Source of the DNA: Caldifarciminota bacterium UBA5631
Lineage (GTDB): Bacteria; Hydrothermota; Hydrothermia; UBA1063
NCBI GenBank assembly: GCA_002421425.1
Contig: DIJZ01000003.1
Span: 1 to 30,000 of the forward strand
Reading direction: 5' to 3'
Length of the DNA: 30,000 nt
The notes under the pieces were generated by a model. It worked only from the letters and a program-made list of their open reading frames with translations, made no database searches and was not told the origin of the DNA. Each line of letters begins with the position of its first letter. The stretch's first letter is position 1. The position numbers and the translations under genes are program-made. Positions 23,241-30,000 of the stretch are shown here, one piece after another.

Positions 23241-23816
23241 ATGGAGAACATTCGGCAAATTCTTGAAGAAAACAAGGTGATTCTAAAAGGCCACTTCCTG
23301 CTTTCCAGCGGGCTCCATTCTGATACGTACTTTGAAAAGTACAGACTTCTTGAAAAGCCTTATCTAATCGGCGAAATCATTAAAACGAAAGAAAATGTCA
23401 TCAGGTCTCTCGGAATCACCCTTTGCATTGGACCACTTACAGGCGGGGCTCTGGTCGCCTTCGCAGTTGGCAGAATGCTGAAAGTAAAGGCATTTTACAT
23501 GGAGAAAGCGGGTGAGGATTTACTCCTGAAAAGAGACTTTCTCATCGGAAAGGACGATAGAATTTTGTTGTGCGATGATGTGATGACTACAGGTGGTTCT
23601 TTCAAAAAGATGATAAAATGTCTTGGGCCAGACGCTACGAAAATCCATGGATTTTTTGTTCTCATAGACCGCTCAGTGGCAAGCTGCGAAGAGATTGTAC
23701 CTCTGATATCGATTTACAAGACCCACGCAGCAACCTACGAACCTGAAAACTGCCCTCTGTGCAAACAGGGTGTACCTCTAGAGAAACGCGGTAGCAGTCC
23801 TACTCCCCGATTATAA
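23241..23816 (+). CDS. pyrE: Orotate phosphoribosyltransferase
   Basis: 191 residues; joins orotate and PRPP to form OMP in pyrimidine synthesis. The PRPP loop is ILLCDDVMTTGGS (108-120). FLLSSGLHSDTYFEK (19-33) is the N-terminal substrate region, and IGPLTGGALVAFAVGR is typical of the family. The C-terminal CPLCKQGVPLEKRGS extension is seen in the longer thermophile/anaerobe type of PyrE. It begins 2 nt after the DUF4837 stop and is the last gene of the rpmE operon. Its 3' end overlaps the convergent accA by 17 bp, so no room for a classical terminator exists between them. No other pyr gene is in the window. Confidence 0.95.
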   Translation: MENIRQILEENKVILKGHFLLSSGLHSDTYFEKYRLLEKPYLIGEIIKTKENVIRSLGITLCIGPLTGGALVAFAVGRMLKVKAFYMEKAGEDLLLKRDFLIGKDDRILLCDDVMTTGGSFKKMIKCLGPDATKIHGFFVLIDRSVASCEEIVPLISIYKTHAATYEPENCPLCKQGVPLEKRGSSPTPRL

Positions 23817-24750
23817 TTCCTATCTTTCTAAATTTTAACAGCTTCTCTTCTCTGACTTTTACTCTATCAAATGGGATGTAACTTAAAATATTTCTAACAA
23901 GGTGCTCCTTCAGATTCTTTCCTGTAAGATCTGGGTCCCAGTGTGCACCTCCAAGAGGTTCCGGTATAATCTCGTCAATAATGCCAAATTCAAAAAGGTC
24001 CTGGGCTGTCAATTTAAGAGCTTCGGCAGCATCCCTGGACCTTGTTGAATCCCTCCAAAGGATAGAAGCACACCCTTCGGGGGAAATAACAGAATAGATT
24101 GAATTTTCAAGAGCAAGAACTCTGTTACCCACCGCAATTGCCAGGGCGCCCCCAGAACCGCCCTCTCCTATTATCACAACTATCACTGGGACACTGATCT
24201 GCAGCATCGTCCTTATACTCTCTGCAATTGCTTGTGCCTGTCCCCTCTCTTCAGCACCGATCCCAGGAAACGCACCAGGGGTATCTACAAGAGTGACCAC
24301 AGGAAGTCCAAACTTATCCGCCAGCTTCATGGCCCTCATAGCCTTCCTATAGCCCTCTGGGTGAGGCATTCCAAAATTCCTGAAGATCTTATCCTGCGTA
24401 GACCTGCCTTTTTCTTCGCCGATAAGGACCACTCCAAGACTTTCAATTTTTCCAAAACCACATATTATTGAGGGGTCATCCCCGAAGGCTCTATCTCCAT
24501 GAATCTCTACGAAATCCTCAAAGACAGACTTTATATAATCGGAAGTGTGGGGCCTATCAGGATGTCTGGCAATCTGAACTTTCTGATACCTCGTTAGGCT
24601 GGAATATATTTTCTCTCTCAATTTAGTTGCCTTCTCCTCAAGTTCCCTTATTTCACCCCACAGATTTAAGTTATCCTTTGCAATGCGCTTAAGTTCAGCA
24701 ATCTCCTTCTCAATTTCATATATAGGACGCTCAAACTCAAGATAAAACAT
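23800..24750 (-). CDS. accA: Acetyl-CoA carboxylase carboxyltransferase subunit alpha
   Basis: 316 residues, the family size. It forms the carboxyltransferase with AccD and moves CO2 from biotin to acetyl-CoA for fatty-acid synthesis. A coiled-coil N-terminus (EIEKEIAELKRIAKDNLNL) is followed by the crotonase-like core: ARHPDRPHTSDYI (61-73), EIHGDRAFGDDP (82-93), GEEKGRST (111-118), LVDTPGAFPGIGAEERGQ (154-171) and the oxyanion glycines GEGGSGGALAI (195-205). accD is not in the window. It starts 1 nt after the PorV/PorQ-like gene. Last gene of the parAB run, converging on pyrE. Confidence 0.97.
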   Translation of the reverse strand: MFYLEFERPIYEIEKEIAELKRIAKDNLNLWGEIRELEEKATKLREKIYSSLTRYQKVQIARHPDRPHTSDYIKSVFEDFVEIHGDRAFGDDPSIICGFGKIESLGVVLIGEEKGRSTQDKIFRNFGMPHPEGYRKAMRAMKLADKFGLPVVTLVDTPGAFPGIGAEERGQAQAIAESIRTMLQISVPVIVVIIGEGGSGGALAIAVGNRVLALENSIYSVISPEGCASILWRDSTRSRDAAEALKLTAQDLFEFGIIDEIIPEPLGGAHWDPDLTGKNLKEHLVRNILSYIPFDRVKVREEKLLKFRKIGIIIGE

Positions 24751-24751
24751 C

Positions 24752-25573
24752 TCATTCTACCCCCAACGTTAACATGTGAACTGGCTCAAAACCGCCTTTT
24801 CTATAAGTAAAATCGTACACAATAAAGAACTTCTTAAAGGTACTAACCTTAACGCTTACAGTAGTTAATCTCAAATCATCTCCAAGGTACAACGTAAAAG
24901 AAGGTCTCACGATATCCTTGAAAACGTATCTGGCCGAAAACTCCTGATGCACACCCCTTCCCAACAAACTGAAACCCTCATCCGTGATTTTTCGAATGTA
25001 TTGATAGTAAAAGGACAAGTTGGAGCGTGTAAAATATCCAATACCAAGATTAAGTGTGCCCGGGAAGTTGTACCCCTCACTGGAAGACAATCCAAAGTTT
25101 CTCAGAAATACTTCGTAATACATAGGAACTTTGGTAAGCCTGTGTAATATTCCAGTATTGAAGGTGAACCCCTCTGCAAATTGATTGTAATATTCAAACC
25201 TGTGATACTGGGGTTCAATTCCCCAGAATAGATTTCTGTCGAAAGCGATAGCGTATCCAATTGAAAACTTGTACGCAAAGGCAGAATATGTAAGGCTGTT
25301 GGCCTCATCAACCGGAATCTCACTGGAATATCTGAAATTCCCGAGGTTATAAAACACAAAATCTATGTGGAAATTCTTTCTAAAGTAGTTTAGTTCAGCG
25401 ATTCGGGAATCCCGATCCCAGAATCCTCCTGATACCGCACAAAGAGCGTTTAGTTCAGCTGCCACTGCGGGGTTTCCGTAGTAAAAATACTGGTCTGTAG
25501 AATTCTGGCCAAAAGAGTTTATGCTGAAGAAGGAATACCACGAAAGCAATAAAGATAGTATCATATTACTCAT
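24752..25573 (-). CDS. PorV/PorQ-like outer-membrane beta-barrel protein
   Basis: 273 residues. A hydrophobic leader (MILSLLLSWYSFFSINSFGQ) is followed by a short NPAVAAE motif, then about 12 alternating amphipathic strands rich in Tyr/Phe (FHIDFVFYNLGNF, YKFSIGYAIAF, LFWGIEPQYHRFEYYN, LNLGIGYFTRSNLSFYYQYI) and a closing MLTLGVE strand. The NPA-ALA-like start and strand pattern match the PorV/PorQ family of FCB outer-membrane proteins, some of which help type IX secretion; I cannot assign which. It starts on the last base of the parB stop (TGATG). A second ATG three codons in (25564) is possible. The lack of enzyme motifs argues against other roles. Confidence 0.72.
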   Translation of the reverse strand: MSNMILSLLLSWYSFFSINSFGQNSTDQYFYYGNPAVAAELNALCAVSGGFWDRDSRIAELNYFRKNFHIDFVFYNLGNFRYSSEIPVDEANSLTYSAFAYKFSIGYAIAFDRNLFWGIEPQYHRFEYYNQFAEGFTFNTGILHRLTKVPMYYEVFLRNFGLSSSEGYNFPGTLNLGIGYFTRSNLSFYYQYIRKITDEGFSLLGRGVHQEFSARYVFKDIVRPSFTLYLGDDLRLTTVSVKVSTFKKFFIVYDFTYRKGGFEPVHMLTLGVE

Positions 25574-26391
25574 CAGGACTTCTCCGGCTGCAATCCAAGG
25601 ATTTTCGCGAGCTTAATGAAATCTTCCTTATTCTGAAATTTGATAACTATCTCACCAGCTCCCGATTTTTTTACCTTCACGTTTACCTTAATTCCTGGAA
25701 CTGCAGAAATCATCCTCACAGACTTTGTTCTCACCGGTTTGTTCTTTTCAATTTTCATTCTTTGAATTACCCGTTCAAGATCCCTCACACTCAGACCTTT
25801 TTCTGCAATCAGGTTTGAAATTTTGATCTGCTCTTTGTCCTCAAGCGCCAAAAGAAGCTTTGCATGTCCTTCACTAATGAGCCCCTCTTTCAGATAGTTT
25901 TTCACAGGTTCTGCAAGCTTTAAAAGTCTCAGCTTGTTAGTTATGGTGGCACGGTCCATCCCAAGAATTTCACCAACCTTTTCATGGGTGTATTTAAACT
26001 TATTTATCAAGGTCTCAATTCCAGCGGCTTCTTCGAGAGGATTCAAATCCTCCCTCATCAGGTTCTCTACTAAAGCAATCTCGGCCATGGAAGCATCAGT
26101 TACTTCAAGTATTCTAACAGGCACCTTTGAAAGTCCAGCTTTTTGCGCAGCAACAAACCTTCGTTCTCCGGCCACGAGCAGATACCTATCCCCTTCTTTT
26201 TTCACCAGAATCGGCTCAAGGATTCCGTGTTGCTTTACAGACTCAACCAGTGAATCAAGATTTTTCTCCACCTCTTCCCGAGGCTGGTAAGGACTTCTGT
26301 AAATCCTATCTATCTCAAGAAGTTTAATACTCTCCACGAATTCTGCATCGGGTATCAGTGCTCCGATACCCTTACCTAAGGCTTTCCTCAT
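25573..26391 (-). CDS. parB: Chromosome-partitioning protein ParB (Spo0J type)
   Basis: 272 residues; a CTP-binding clamp that loads at parS and spreads along DNA. RKALGKGIGALIPD is the standard N-terminus; the clamp core has YQPREEVEKNLDSLVESVKQHGILEPILV, the arginine motif AGERRFVAAQKAG and ENLMREDLNPLEEA. The helix-turn-helix EKVGEILGMDRATITNKLRLLKL recognises parS. A C-terminal dimer segment is at about 225-272. In the GERR motif the usual following R-x-A is F-V-A, a mild variation. The ATG at 26391 is 20 nt inside parA; the in-frame ATG at 26418 would add an unmatched extension. Two parS-like sites for it are in the window. Confidence 0.95.
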   Translation of the reverse strand: MRKALGKGIGALIPDAEFVESIKLLEIDRIYRSPYQPREEVEKNLDSLVESVKQHGILEPILVKKEGDRYLLVAGERRFVAAQKAGLSKVPVRILEVTDASMAEIALVENLMREDLNPLEEAAGIETLINKFKYTHEKVGEILGMDRATITNKLRLLKLAEPVKNYLKEGLISEGHAKLLLALEDKEQIKISNLIAEKGLSVRDLERVIQRMKIEKNKPVRTKSVRMISAVPGIKVNVKVKKSGAGEIVIKFQNKEDFIKLAKILGLQPEKS

Positions 26392-27139
26392 AGGCAATCT
26401 CCTTTGCCAGCTCAACATAATTCATTGCCCCCAGGGAATCCGGGGCGTATTTTACAATTGAAAGACCAAAACTCGGAGCTTCGGCAAGCCTGATACTTCT
26501 ATATATAACCGTATTGAAAACTTTTCTTCCAAAGTGCCTTCTAACCTCTTCCTCAATCTGTTTGGAAAGATTCAGCCTCCTATCAAACATGGTAAGAAGA
26601 AGGCCCTCAATCTTCAAATCAGGGTTATAGGAATTTCTCACCAGCATTATCGTTTTTATCAGCTGAGTGAGCCCCTCAAGGGCGTAGTATTCACATTGTA
26701 CGGGCACAATCACAGAATTCGCTGCTACAAGAGACATTATTGTCAAAGTCCCTAAGGAAGGAGGTGTATCAATGAGGATGTAATCATACCCGTCAACGTC
26801 TTTCAATGCATCCCTCAGCAAAAAATGCCAGTCATCAACATCCCTAAATTCCATTTCACCTCCGACGAGGGACTTGTTAGATGGAATTAGCCATACTGAA
26901 TCTTCTTCAGTACGCCTTATCGCATGTGTAATTGAGATATTTCCTAGTAGGACGTCGTAAATTGTGTCCTCAGCTTCAGTATACCTTAATCCGCTGGATG
27001 TATTTGCCTGTGGGTCCATATCTATTATAAGGGTTTTTTTACCTAACTGACCGAGAGCCGCGCCAAGATTTGTGCAGGTTGTAGTTTTTCCAACCCCTCC
27101 CTTCTGATTTGAAATTGCAATGGTCTTCGTACCGGGCAT
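26372..27139 (-). CDS. parA: Chromosome-partitioning ATPase ParA (Soj type)
   Basis: 255 residues from the ATG at 27139. A deviant Walker A KGGVGKTT (13-20) with both lysines, IIDMDPQANTSSGL (Walker A'), LIDTPPSLG (Walker B) and the QCEYYALEGL segment mark it as chromosomal ParA/Soj. The frame is open back to a GTG at 27202, but those 21 extra residues match nothing in ParA and would be translated through the parS palindrome and the promoter. The chosen ATG begins right at the first beta strand and lies 6 nt after TATAAT, so the mRNA is predicted to be leaderless. It overlaps parB by 20 nt; rsmG lies directly upstream, the classic gidB-soj-spo0J order. Confidence 0.95.
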   Translation of the reverse strand: MPGTKTIAISNQKGGVGKTTTCTNLGAALGQLGKKTLIIDMDPQANTSSGLRYTEAEDTIYDVLLGNISITHAIRRTEEDSVWLIPSNKSLVGGEMEFRDVDDWHFLLRDALKDVDGYDYILIDTPPSLGTLTIMSLVAANSVIVPVQCEYYALEGLTQLIKTIMLVRNSYNPDLKIEGLLLTMFDRRLNLSKQIEEEVRRHFGRKVFNTVIYRSIRLAEAPSFGLSIVKYAPDSLGAMNYVELAKEIAYEESLR

Positions 27140-27174
27140 GGTCATATTATAAGAGACTTGCAATAAACTATCAA
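27140..27174 (-). promoter_or_regulatory. Strong leaderless promoter of parAB
   Basis: On the minus strand TTGATA (27174-27169, 5 of 6), a 17-bp spacer and a perfect TATAAT (27151-27146), then 6 nt (ATGACC) to the parA ATG at 27139. The -35 box begins 5 bp from the parS palindrome, so ParB could control its own operon. Confidence 0.7.
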
Positions 27175-27178
27175 CATG

Positions 27179-27196
27179 GTGTTCCACGTGGAACAC
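27179..27196. promoter_or_regulatory. parS: parS centromere site upstream of parA
   Basis: An 18-bp perfect palindrome, GTGTTCCACGTGGAACAC, containing the 16-bp parS word (27180-27195). It differs from the B. subtilis consensus TGTTTCACGTGAAACA only by a symmetric T-to-C/A-to-G change and equals the Pseudomonas-type core. It lies between rsmG and the parAB promoter. Confidence 0.92.
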
Positions 27197-27201
27197 AATC
27201 A

Positions 27202-27801
27202 CTACTGGCTTTCTCTGTTCCTAAAAACACATAAATACTGAGGTTTTTTGGCATAAGGAGAATAATACTGATAGAAATTATCAGGCCTCAGACATTTCTT
27301 TTGAGAAGTGGAGTAGTGAACCAAAATACCGTCCTCCTTGAGAAAATTGGGCATCAAAACTACCAGGTTCTCAAGACCACATGAAGCCTTTGAGACACCA
27401 ACGTCAGCAGACAGTTTTAGGTCAGCCCAGTCTTTTGTCAAAACAATTGCCTCTTCCATTTTGAGTTCTTTAATCGCAAGAGAAAGAAATGAAGACTTCT
27501 TAACATTCCGCTCTACTAGAAAAACGCGAAGATCAGGCCTGAGTATTTTCATTACTACTCCTGCAAATCCTGCGCCTGCACCAAGGTCAACCAATTCCTC
27601 AATTTCGGGTAAAAAAACATGCAGCACTGCGGCATCGTAAATATTCCTCATAATGGCGAGATCCGTCTCCGTTTTGCTTGTGAGATGAACTACCTTATTA
27701 AAGCGCAGCAGAATTTTGTAGTAGTCTATAAGCCTTGTTTTTCTCTCCTCATCGAGGGGGGTCAAATTTTTTTGTAAACTTTCAAGAAAATCTTCATTCA
27801 T
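27202..27801 (-). CDS. rsmG: 16S rRNA (guanine-527-N7)-methyltransferase
   Basis: 199 residues, the family size. The SAM-binding motif is LVDLGAGAGFAGVVMKIL (70-87); VFLVERNVKKSSFLSLAIKEL is the acidic-loop and helix after strand 2. N-terminal helix LIDYYKILLRFNKVVHLTSKTE is typical of RsmG (GidB). The enzyme modifies G527 of 16S rRNA in the 530 loop and loss causes low-level streptomycin resistance in other bacteria. It starts 2 nt after the NFACT gene. Its stop is 6 bp from the parS palindrome, matching the rsmG-parA-parB arrangement found near many replication origins. The motif has GAGAGF rather than the common GSGAGF. Confidence 0.95.
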   Translation of the reverse strand: MNEDFLESLQKNLTPLDEERKTRLIDYYKILLRFNKVVHLTSKTETDLAIMRNIYDAAVLHVFLPEIEELVDLGAGAGFAGVVMKILRPDLRVFLVERNVKKSSFLSLAIKELKMEEAIVLTKDWADLKLSADVGVSKASCGLENLVVLMPNFLKEDGILVHYSTSQKKCLRPDNFYQYYSPYAKKPQYLCVFRNRESQ

Positions 27802-27803
27802 GA

Positions 27804-28997
27804 CTATTTTTCAACCAACACAGTCTCGTACGTTCTGAACATAACAAGACCCTTCGGCATTCCAATCCTCCTGAAAACCCTGGACACAGGTGCATACAAC
27901 ACCTCTATCTTACCTCCACCCGCCTTTGAATATTTTAAGGCAAGTCTTGCACAAAAATTTACATCCTCAGGAGAAGGTTCAGAGCCCTGGGTAAAGAGTA
28001 TCACGTGACTGCCAGGGTAGTCACGGACATGAAAAATATAATCATGCTTCCTGGCGAGGTTGAAGGTCAGTCGGTGGTTGGCCTCAGCTGACCTGCCCAC
28101 GAGTACCGTTTTCCCTGATGGAGATTCGAACTCTAAAATACTGCTTTCCCGTTTCCGTTTTATTTCCTTTCGAGATTCACGAGCAAGAAGCTGTGCCCTC
28201 CATTCTCCGACAAGCTTGGACGCTTTAACACCTTTACTCACAGGTACCTTAAAAGAATTCACCTCTATCTCATCTGAATAAAAAACGTAATCACCCGTAA
28301 AACTGCTTTGTATAATATCAATGTACTTCCTCAAGATATTCTCATCGGGAGCTTTTTGACCGGAGCTCTCAAGGGTCTCATAGTACATTTCAATGGCATA
28401 AGTGTACGGGTAATACTCAATGCAGCTTGCATCAGCAAGCTTAACAGGACTCCAGCAGTTCTGCTCTTCCCCCCTGCAAAAATAGCCTTTTTCAATGAGA
28501 CCAGGATCAAGGGCGTCCAAATTCTCAAACACTCTTTGCAATTTTTCAAAAGTGTGTTTCTCCGGTAGTTCATACAGGGCGCCAGGTCTTAAGCCCCTCT
28601 TGTCCCTGATTCTCCTGCCTGTATACAGGACTTTCCCCTCCGAGTTTATTACGAGGAAATTCGAGAGAGACCCGAGCAGTTCAAAAATTATAGCAAAATC
28701 AAAATTGCTGTTTCTTAACCAGATACCAAAAATCCTGTCATTGTTCAATACCTTTGCACTCAGAACCTTTGCAGGAACCAGATCCGTTAGAACCTCTCCC
28801 CCTGAAAGGCTGGATTCTGGAACATGTACTAATCTATACCCCGGAAACGTGGCGTGAAACTTCACCGCATGATGTTGATTTCTAAAAACCAAAAAGAAGG
28901 TATGCCCTTCCCTTCTAATTTCCGCAAGGTGCAATGGAGAAAATCTTAAAAACTCCCCTTCAAAAACTCTCAGGTCCCAGAGAGAATAGTGCTGCAT
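27804..28997 (-). CDS. Short NFACT-domain (RqcH-like) protein
   Basis: 397 residues, much shorter than RqcH (about 570). The NFACT-N part spans about 1-200 and keeps the D87-R88 pair in LNNDRIFGIWL, needed in RqcH to bind Ala-tRNA. The NFACT-R domain fills 300-397: VGRSAEANHRLTFNLARKHDYIFHVRDYPGSHVIL, then ALKYSKAGG and MPKGLVMFRTYETVLV. The middle (about 200-290), where full RqcH has a helix-hairpin-helix and long coiled coil, is reduced to one basic helix (QLLARESRKEIKRKRESS). RqcH tags stalled nascent chains with alanine tails on the large subunit; whether this short form does so is uncertain. TAATG junction with the preceding barrel gene; rsmG follows. Confidence 0.85.
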   Translation of the reverse strand: MQHYSLWDLRVFEGEFLRFSPLHLAEIRREGHTFFLVFRNQHHAVKFHATFPGYRLVHVPESSLSGGEVLTDLVPAKVLSAKVLNNDRIFGIWLRNSNFDFAIIFELLGSLSNFLVINSEGKVLYTGRRIRDKRGLRPGALYELPEKHTFEKLQRVFENLDALDPGLIEKGYFCRGEEQNCWSPVKLADASCIEYYPYTYAIEMYYETLESSGQKAPDENILRKYIDIIQSSFTGDYVFYSDEIEVNSFKVPVSKGVKASKLVGEWRAQLLARESRKEIKRKRESSILEFESPSGKTVLVGRSAEANHRLTFNLARKHDYIFHVRDYPGSHVILFTQGSEPSPEDVNFCARLALKYSKAGGGKIEVLYAPVSRVFRRIGMPKGLVMFRTYETVLVEK

Positions 28998-29977
28998 TAC
29001 CTTACAAAGGTGAATTTTAGCGAAATTGCTGAAAATCTTTCCTCACAAAAATCATAGAGAACTTCAAAACTCAGAAAATCTTTCTTTACTTTCATACCCA
29101 CCAGAGGACCCAGCATTCTCTGAGTAACAGCACTTCTTTCAACTCCCGACTGAAACGACTCTGAATACCTGAAATAGTAGCCAAATATGCCTTCCAGAGA
29201 TAAATACGTAGTCCATTCATATTCCCCAGCCGATACCAGACCATACTCAATGTATTCGGATCCTGCTTTAACCACAGGGCCGAGAGCCAGAAACGTTGAC
29301 CTGAACGGAGTGTACAATGTAAAAACCTGCAAATTCAGACTATTATTTGTCGTCGTGGAATCGTAGTCAAGGAGTTCCTGAACTGTATGCAACGACTTTG
29401 AGCGAGAATATAACACATAATTGACTGCTGTTAAAAAAGCCCACTGCGGAGAAAGTTCTCTGAGATGGTACGCTCCCAGATCAACAGAATAACGTGTCCT
29501 AACCTGTGAAGTATCCGTCGGCGTAATCAGAATATCCTTTTCATAAGGGAATCCCATGCGAAATATAGATGTACTATTGAGATCCTTCACACTGTAAAAA
29601 AATGCAGGGTACAGTGAAAATGCCTCATCCTTACCGAGAACCTCCTCCAGATAAGAGGTCTGGGTAAGCTCCCACATACCAGACAATGAAAAGCCAACAA
29701 ACCTGGAATCGCCTGTGTTTTTACCACAGTAAATGCTTAAGGGTCTTCCATTTGAAAATGCAAAAGGCCCGGCATTTAGCCCAAGCCCGAGTATATATTT
29801 ACCAGTCGAACCAAACACAATTAAGGATGTGTCAGCAAGATTCAAGGAGCCGCCCCTTGATACGGAGTTAAAAGATGAGAAATAATATTTTGACAGCTCA
29901 ATTTCCAGGGGCTTGACTATTATCTCTCGAGGGGTAAGTGCAAATAAGATAAAACTTAAAGTACCAATCATAATCAT
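28997..29977 (-). CDS. Probable outer-membrane beta-barrel protein, unrecognised family
   Basis: 326 residues. A hydrophobic leader (MIMIGTLSFILFALTP) predicts export. The rest is a series of amphipathic strands with aromatic residues (YILGLGLNAGPFAF, RFVGFSLSGMWEL, LYPAFFYSVKDL, RYSVDLGAYHL, WAFLTAVNYVLYS, TTYLSLEGIFGYYFRY) and a terminal strand FSAISLKFTFVR ending close to a Phe-x-Phe pattern, as in outer-membrane barrels. No family was recognised. The first ATG (29977) is 4 nt from the 3' end of a tRNA-like sequence; an in-frame ATG two codons later (29971) is an alternative. No ribosome site precedes either. The TAA shares its last base with the ATG of the NFACT gene. Confidence 0.72.
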   Translation of the reverse strand: MIMIGTLSFILFALTPREIIVKPLEIELSKYYFSSFNSVSRGGSLNLADTSLIVFGSTGKYILGLGLNAGPFAFSNGRPLSIYCGKNTGDSRFVGFSLSGMWELTQTSYLEEVLGKDEAFSLYPAFFYSVKDLNSTSIFRMGFPYEKDILITPTDTSQVRTRYSVDLGAYHLRELSPQWAFLTAVNYVLYSRSKSLHTVQELLDYDSTTTNNSLNLQVFTLYTPFRSTFLALGPVVKAGSEYIEYGLVSAGEYEWTTYLSLEGIFGYYFRYSESFQSGVERSAVTQRMLGPLVGMKVKKDFLSFEVLYDFCEERFSAISLKFTFVR

Positions 29978-29981
29978 TAAG

Positions 29982-30000
29982 TGGGCCTGGGTGGAATCGA
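29982..30000 (-). tRNA. 3' end of a tRNA gene, probably tRNA-Ile(GAT), cut by the window edge
   Basis: On the minus strand the last 19 bases read TCGATTCCACCCAGGCCCA: the end of a T-loop (TCGATT, following the unseen first T), the 3' side of a T-stem (CCACC), the 3' side of an acceptor stem (CAGGCCC) and discriminator A. Many bacterial tRNA-Ile(GAT) genes start GGGCCTG and end CAGGCCCA, so this is the best guess. CCA is not encoded; CTTA then the ATG of the barrel protein follow. The anticodon and 5' half lie outside the window. Confidence 0.65.

Noticed and set aside
27140..27202. Longer ParA start (GTG at 27202) adding 21 residues
   Set aside because: It would translate through the parS palindrome and the promoter, matches nothing in ParA, and the ATG at 27139 starts right before the first conserved strand.
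28003..28008. Other CACGTG words (28003 and near 21753) as parS sites
   Set aside because: The flanking bases do not match parS on either side.
1..30000. Replication origin, DnaA-box cluster, CRISPR array, insertion sequences
   Set aside because: The rsmG-parAB order prompted a search by eye, but no TTATCCACA cluster, no regular repeat array and no transposase or terminal inverted repeats were found. Intergenic space is too small for a typical origin.

Overview
The window reads as chromosomal DNA of a Gram-negative, anaerobic-type bacterium related to the FCB group. Candidate division WOR-3 or a similar uncultured lineage is my best guess, not a proven assignment. The reasons are a gingipain-type C25 peptidase, two outer-membrane beta-barrel-like proteins, a SPOR lipoprotein, relatives of the mainly Bacteroidetes families DUF4837 and DUF3098, a NapH-type ferredoxin with a CXXC mini-protein, and very dense packing: nearly every junction is an ATGA/TAATG overlap or a gap below 25 bp. 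No insertion sequence, prophage, CRISPR array or rRNA is visible.

Layout. (1) 1-4540, minus: gamma-carbonic anhydrase, a periplasmic-binding-like protein, a two-helix membrane protein, then, from its own promoter, a C25 peptidase that runs off the left edge. (2) 4599-6375, plus: sirtuin and rmlB. (3) 6383-15354, minus: a ten-gene run of TraR/DksA-type regulator, gyrA, an unknown exported protein, DegT aminotransferase, M42 peptidase, MoaD/ThiS-like protein, ThiF/MoeB-like enzyme, transglutaminase-like protein, a 48-residue CXXC mini-protein and a membrane 4Fe-4S protein. (4) 15427-23816, plus: rmlA, then rpmE, SPOR lipoprotein, rdgB, gmhB-like, rsmB, M55 peptidase, recG, DUF4837 lipoprotein and pyrE. 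(5) 23800-30000, minus: the 3' end of a tRNA (probably Ile), a barrel protein, a short NFACT protein, rsmG, parA, parB, a PorV/PorQ-like protein and accA.

How they fit together. rsmG-parA-parB is the arrangement common near chromosome origins. A perfect palindromic parS-like site sits just upstream of the parA promoter, and a second near-identical site lies inside rsmB. rmlA, rmlB and the DegT aminotransferase together suggest a dTDP-amino-sugar route, though they are in separate operons. MoaD-like and ThiF-like genes overlap with an M42 peptidase gene, forming a small ubiquitin-like/sulfur-carrier cassette of unknown purpose. The transglutaminase, CXXC and ferredoxin genes form a redox cassette with its own promoter.

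The most unusual signal is regulatory. At least four starts (gamma-CA, sirtuin, transglutaminase, parA) share one geometry: a -35-like hexamer, a 17-bp spacer, a -10-like hexamer, 6 bp, then the start codon. This predicts leaderless mRNAs. rmlA differs by one base in the last gap.
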